From Synergistaceae bacterium (lineage in GTDB: Bacteria > Synergistota > Synergistia > Synergistales > Aminobacteriaceae): 64,000 bases of DNA. The notes under the pieces are model-generated. The model was given only the letters and a program-made list of their open reading frames with translations. It did not search any database and was not told where the DNA came from. Below, in pieces: positions 61,650 to 64,000 of this stretch. The position numbers were made by a program, and so were the translations under genes. How positions within the stretch are numbered: the first letter of the stretch is position 1; every line of letters begins with the position of its first letter. Where the stretch lies: assembly GCA_017443945.1 (NCBI GenBank), contig JAFSXS010000068.1:1-64000 (forward strand), written 5' to 3'.

Positions 61650-62294
61650 TTAGTCGTCCTCTTCTAATAATTCCTCAAGGGTAACGACTCCATATTTTAA
61701 CGCGAGTAATAGTGCTTCTGTCTTGTTGCGTGATCCGAGTTTGTCATAAATCGACGCTAAATGAGTCTGCACTGTGCGTTCACTAATAAATAAGCGTTTG
61801 GCTACTTCTTTGCTTGATAAACCTTTTGCAGCGAGTAATAAAACTTCTCTTTCCCTGCCTGAGAGCTGCTCCGGTATAAAATCCTGTTCGCCCATTACCG
61901 ACGCGACTTCAGGATCCAAATATAAGCCTCCTTTAGCAACTGTATTAATTGCCGTCGTTAATTCTTTGGGACTAACAGTTTTCAGCACAAAACCGCGCGC
62001 ACCTGCCCTCAATGAAGCTATTACATATTGCTGCGCGTCATAAGAAGTAAGCATTACAATTGCAGTGTTTAAGCCTTCATTCTTGACTCTTTGTGCGACG
62101 CTGACTCCATCCATGCCGGGCATACGAATATCTAATAATGCGACATTAGGGCGTAATTCCTGAATCAACTGCCACGCGCTTATGCCGTCTTCAGCCTCTG
62201 CTACAAGTTTAAAAGTTTCTTCACGCCTGACAAATTCAGCAATTCCCGAACGTGTCAAAGGGTGATCATCTGCAAGTAAAATAGTTACAGCCAT
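61650..62294 (-). CDS. NarL/LuxR-type response regulator
   Basis: DNA-binding regulator, 214 residues. Receiver domain: acidic pocket D9-D10, phospho-acceptor D55 (VALLDIRMPGMDG), switch Thr (VMLTSY) and Lys (FVLKTVSP). C-terminal LuxR helix-turn-helix: LSGREREVLLLAAKGLSSKE, then RLFISERTVQTHLASIYDKL. It is transcribed ahead of the kinase gene. Targets are not identifiable from the window. Confidence 0.95.
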   Translation of the reverse strand: MAVTILLADDHPLTRSGIAEFVRREETFKLVAEAEDGISAWQLIQELRPNVALLDIRMPGMDGVSVAQRVKNEGLNTAIVMLTSYDAQQYVIASLRAGARGFVLKTVSPKELTTAINTVAKGGLYLDPEVASVMGEQDFIPEQLSGREREVLLLAAKGLSSKEVAKRLFISERTVQTHLASIYDKLGSRNKTEALLLALKYGVVTLEELLEEDD

Positions 62295-62336
62295 AATAAA
62301 TAAATCATCTCCATTAAATATAGCAAGAAATTTATA

Positions 62337-62903
62337 TTACATTCCGATTAATTTTTCAACGGGGCGGAGTGCGATAATAGTTTCGTTTATTACGTCATCG
62401 AGGGGCATATTCATTTTTTTAGCACCCTGCTTGATTATTTCGCGATTGACCCCGCGTGCAAAGGCTTTATCCTTCCATTTTTTCTTTACGGATTTGAGCT
62501 CCAGATCCGCAAGGGATTTAGACGGCCTCACTAGTCCAGCAGTTATAATTAATCCTGTAAGTTCGTCAATAGTAAATAAAGTCTTCTCCATTTGATTAAC
62601 CGGTTCAACGTCCGAGCAAATGCCATAACCGTGAGAGACTACAGCATGAATAATATTTTCATCAATTCCGGCAGCGCGCAAATATTCAGGTGCTAAATGA
62701 CAGTGCTTGTCTGGTTCTGAGCTTGTCTGCTCCCAGTCGATGTCGTGCAGGATTCCTACAACGCCCCATAGATTTGGGTCTTCGTGATAGAGTTCTGCAA
62801 AATGTCTCATAGTGTTTTCTACGGCGATTGCGTGATGAATATGGGACTCTTCTTTATTATATTGCTTCAAGAGGGTTAAAGCCTGTTCTCTTGTTGGTAT
62901 CAT
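62337..62903 (-). CDS. HD/HDIG-domain hydrolase
   Basis: 188-residue metal-dependent phosphohydrolase-like protein. His-Asp metal site: EESHIHHAIAVENTMRHFA, GILHDIDWEQT, HLAPEYLRAAGI and HAVVSHGYG. Homologues act on nucleotides or phosphate esters; the substrate here is unknown. It follows the glycosyltransferase gene by 6 bases on the same strand. Confidence 0.88.
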   Translation of the reverse strand: MIPTREQALTLLKQYNKEESHIHHAIAVENTMRHFAELYHEDPNLWGVVGILHDIDWEQTSSEPDKHCHLAPEYLRAAGIDENIIHAVVSHGYGICSDVEPVNQMEKTLFTIDELTGLIITAGLVRPSKSLADLELKSVKKKWKDKAFARGVNREIIKQGAKKMNMPLDDVINETIIALRPVEKLIGM

Positions 62904-62909
62904 AAATAA

Positions 62910-63836
62910 TCATTCCTTCCAGAAAAAAATTTTACTACGCAGCCATTTTTTAAATTTTATCGTAAATAACGCTTTTGCAATGATATTTATTTTGTATGGC
63001 CGCAATGATAACGCCTTTAATAACGTAAACAGACATTTTTTATAGTGCTGGTCTTCCCTATAAAGATATGCTAATCTTACGAGCAAATACCAGTGTGATA
63101 ATTTATCATGAGCGAGATAATCTTTATTTTTGCTGATTATGACTTCACACGCTTTTATTAAATTTGTGTTATTGCTGCTAACGTGTTCGCCGTCGTGTAA
63201 ATGGACTTTCGCGAGGGACTTATTTATGTAAGCGAACTCATAATTTTTTGCGAGTCTTATCCATGCTTCCCAATCCTCGAAGGCATTTATTTCCTCGTCG
63301 AAACCGCCTGCATCAGCAAGACATTTAGTGCGTACAAGAGCTGTCATAGGAATAAAATTGCACTGAAATAATTTGCGGTATAAATTGTCATCAGGTTTTA
63401 ATTCGTAAGAAGAAAGTTTTATGATATTGCCTGTGTCGTCATTAATGGAGCAGCAATCACAATACACAAGAGCAGTATTATTTGATTTCGCAGCAAAAAT
63501 TTCTAACTGTTCAGCGAGTTTTTCAGGGAGCCATTCATCATCGTCATCAAGATAAGCAATAAATTCATAATTATTTGTCATGGCAAAATTTAGCGCGGTA
63601 TTTCTTGCATGAGAGACACCATAATTTTTATCGTGCTGAATATAAGTTATCCGCTCATCTTCTGCGCACCATTTTTCGGCCAAGCACTTAACGTCATTGC
63701 GTAAAATATAATCCTGCGGGCTGTCGTCTACTATTAATAAATGCCAATCTTTATATGTCTGGTTTACGACACTTTTTATTGCTCGTTCCAGCATTTCTGG
63801 CGGACGCTTATATGTAGTTATTACTGCAAGAATCAT
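62910..63836 (-). CDS. Family 2 glycosyltransferase
   Basis: Transfers a sugar from a nucleotide donor during surface-glycan synthesis. 308 residues of the GT-A fold: AVITTYKRPPEMLERAIKSV, LLIVDDSPQDY, YGVSHARNTALNFAM, and the metal/nucleotide DxD site AYLDDDDEWLPEKL; FEDWEAWIRLAKNYEFAY downstream is the usual acceptor region. The ATG overlaps the stop of the next gene upstream (TAATG). Confidence 0.93.
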   Translation of the reverse strand: MILAVITTYKRPPEMLERAIKSVVNQTYKDWHLLIVDDSPQDYILRNDVKCLAEKWCAEDERITYIQHDKNYGVSHARNTALNFAMTNNYEFIAYLDDDDEWLPEKLAEQLEIFAAKSNNTALVYCDCCSINDDTGNIIKLSSYELKPDDNLYRKLFQCNFIPMTALVRTKCLADAGGFDEEINAFEDWEAWIRLAKNYEFAYINKSLAKVHLHDGEHVSSNNTNLIKACEVIISKNKDYLAHDKLSHWYLLVRLAYLYREDQHYKKCLFTLLKALSLRPYKINIIAKALFTIKFKKWLRSKIFFWKE

Positions 63837-64000
63837 TAATTATTCGCTCCCTTCAGTTTGTGCTTCAGCCAATAAAATAATTTAGGGCTAGAGTCTTTCA
63901 GAAAATTTTTACACATTCTATCTGTAATTCGATAAAATAAAAATGAATTTTCTGCGAGCTTAAAAGGTTTCAATTTCACAGCTTTGAACCACGCATTAAA
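63836..64000 (-). CDS. C-terminal end of an unidentified protein, partial at window edge
   Basis: The last 54 codons of an open frame entering from the right end: FNAWFKAVKLKPFKLAENSF, then a basic helical tail ending KHKLKGANN and a stop. No family can be read from this piece. It is translationally coupled to the glycosyltransferase gene and is plausibly another glycosyltransferase of the same surface-polysaccharide set, since such tails are common there. Confidence 0.65.
   Translation of the reverse strand, partial: FNAWFKAVKLKPFKLAENSFLFYRITDRMCKNFLKDSSPKLFYWLKHKLKGANN

Noticed and set aside
1-64000. CRISPR arrays, tRNA or rRNA genes, intact insertion sequences
   Set aside because: No regularly spaced repeats, cloverleaf candidates, rRNA-like stretches or transposase motifs were noticed.

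Overview
ORGANISM. The window is AT-rich and densely coding. It most likely comes from an anaerobic, diderm gut or rumen bacterium of the Synergistota. Diderm anaerobe evidence: a complete type II secretion locus including an outer-membrane secretin, CsgG-type proteins, a TRAP transporter, and oxygen-sensitive 2-hydroxyacyl-CoA-dehydratase-type Fe-S proteins. Phylum evidence: one exported protein ends in a tail resembling the Synergist-type C-terminal sorting signal (Gly-Cys-Asn, hydrophobic stretch, basic end). The assignment is inference; there is no rRNA gene here.

LAYOUT. (1) 1-1496, minus strand: cobA (partial) and hemC, tetrapyrrole synthesis. (2) 2045-14542, minus: a compact type VII secretion-like locus. 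It has an EssC-type ATPase with N-terminal FHA domains, a YukD-like ubiquitin-fold protein, two canonical WXG100 proteins, several WXG-like helical proteins, two peptidoglycan hydrolases fused to WXG-like heads, an orphan effector-like protein, a PP2C phosphatase and a membrane Ser/Thr kinase. (3) 14562-23579, minus: an exported protein with the sorting tail, then seven secreted CsgG/FlgT-like proteins. The first gene is split by a 12-base poly-C tract (coding strand) that may be phase variable. (4) 23645-26422: a one-polypeptide MmeI-like restriction-modification enzyme. (5) 26425-28887, minus: hemB, a sugar-nucleotide epimerase, greA. (6) 28963-35639, plus: a Bax-inhibitor-1-like membrane protein, an acyl-ACP thioesterase, trkA-trkH, a membrane aminopropyltransferase-like protein. 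(7) 35661-48738, plus: an O-antigen-ligase/PglL-like protein, then gspJ-K-L-M-N-C-I-D-E-F-G-H. (8) 48790-52592, plus: a structured leader, yedF, and a double-cubane-cluster reductase group with a DUF3343 protein. (9) 52589-54473: a broken ogt gene, a flavodoxin-like reductase and a secreted orphan. (10) 54542-59410, minus: a TRAP transporter (dctP, alpha/beta hydrolase, dctQ, dctM) and a zinc alcohol dehydrogenase. (11) 59501-64000: a nucleosidase, a NarL-type two-component system, an HD-domain protein and glycosyltransferase genes.

HOW IT MAY WORK. Regions 2-3 are the most remarkable. A T7SS-type ATPase and WXG substrates would cross only the inner membrane of a diderm cell, leaving wall hydrolases in the periplasm. 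The adjacent same-strand block of CsgG-like proteins (CsgG is an outer-membrane secretion channel) offers a candidate route across the outer membrane. Kinase, phosphatase and the FHA domains on the ATPase suggest control by threonine phosphorylation. This 25-kb block lies between hemB and hemC, so it may have been inserted among haem genes.

LIMITS. All calls come from reading sequence and motifs; no database search was run. No tRNA, rRNA, CRISPR array or intact insertion sequence was recognised.
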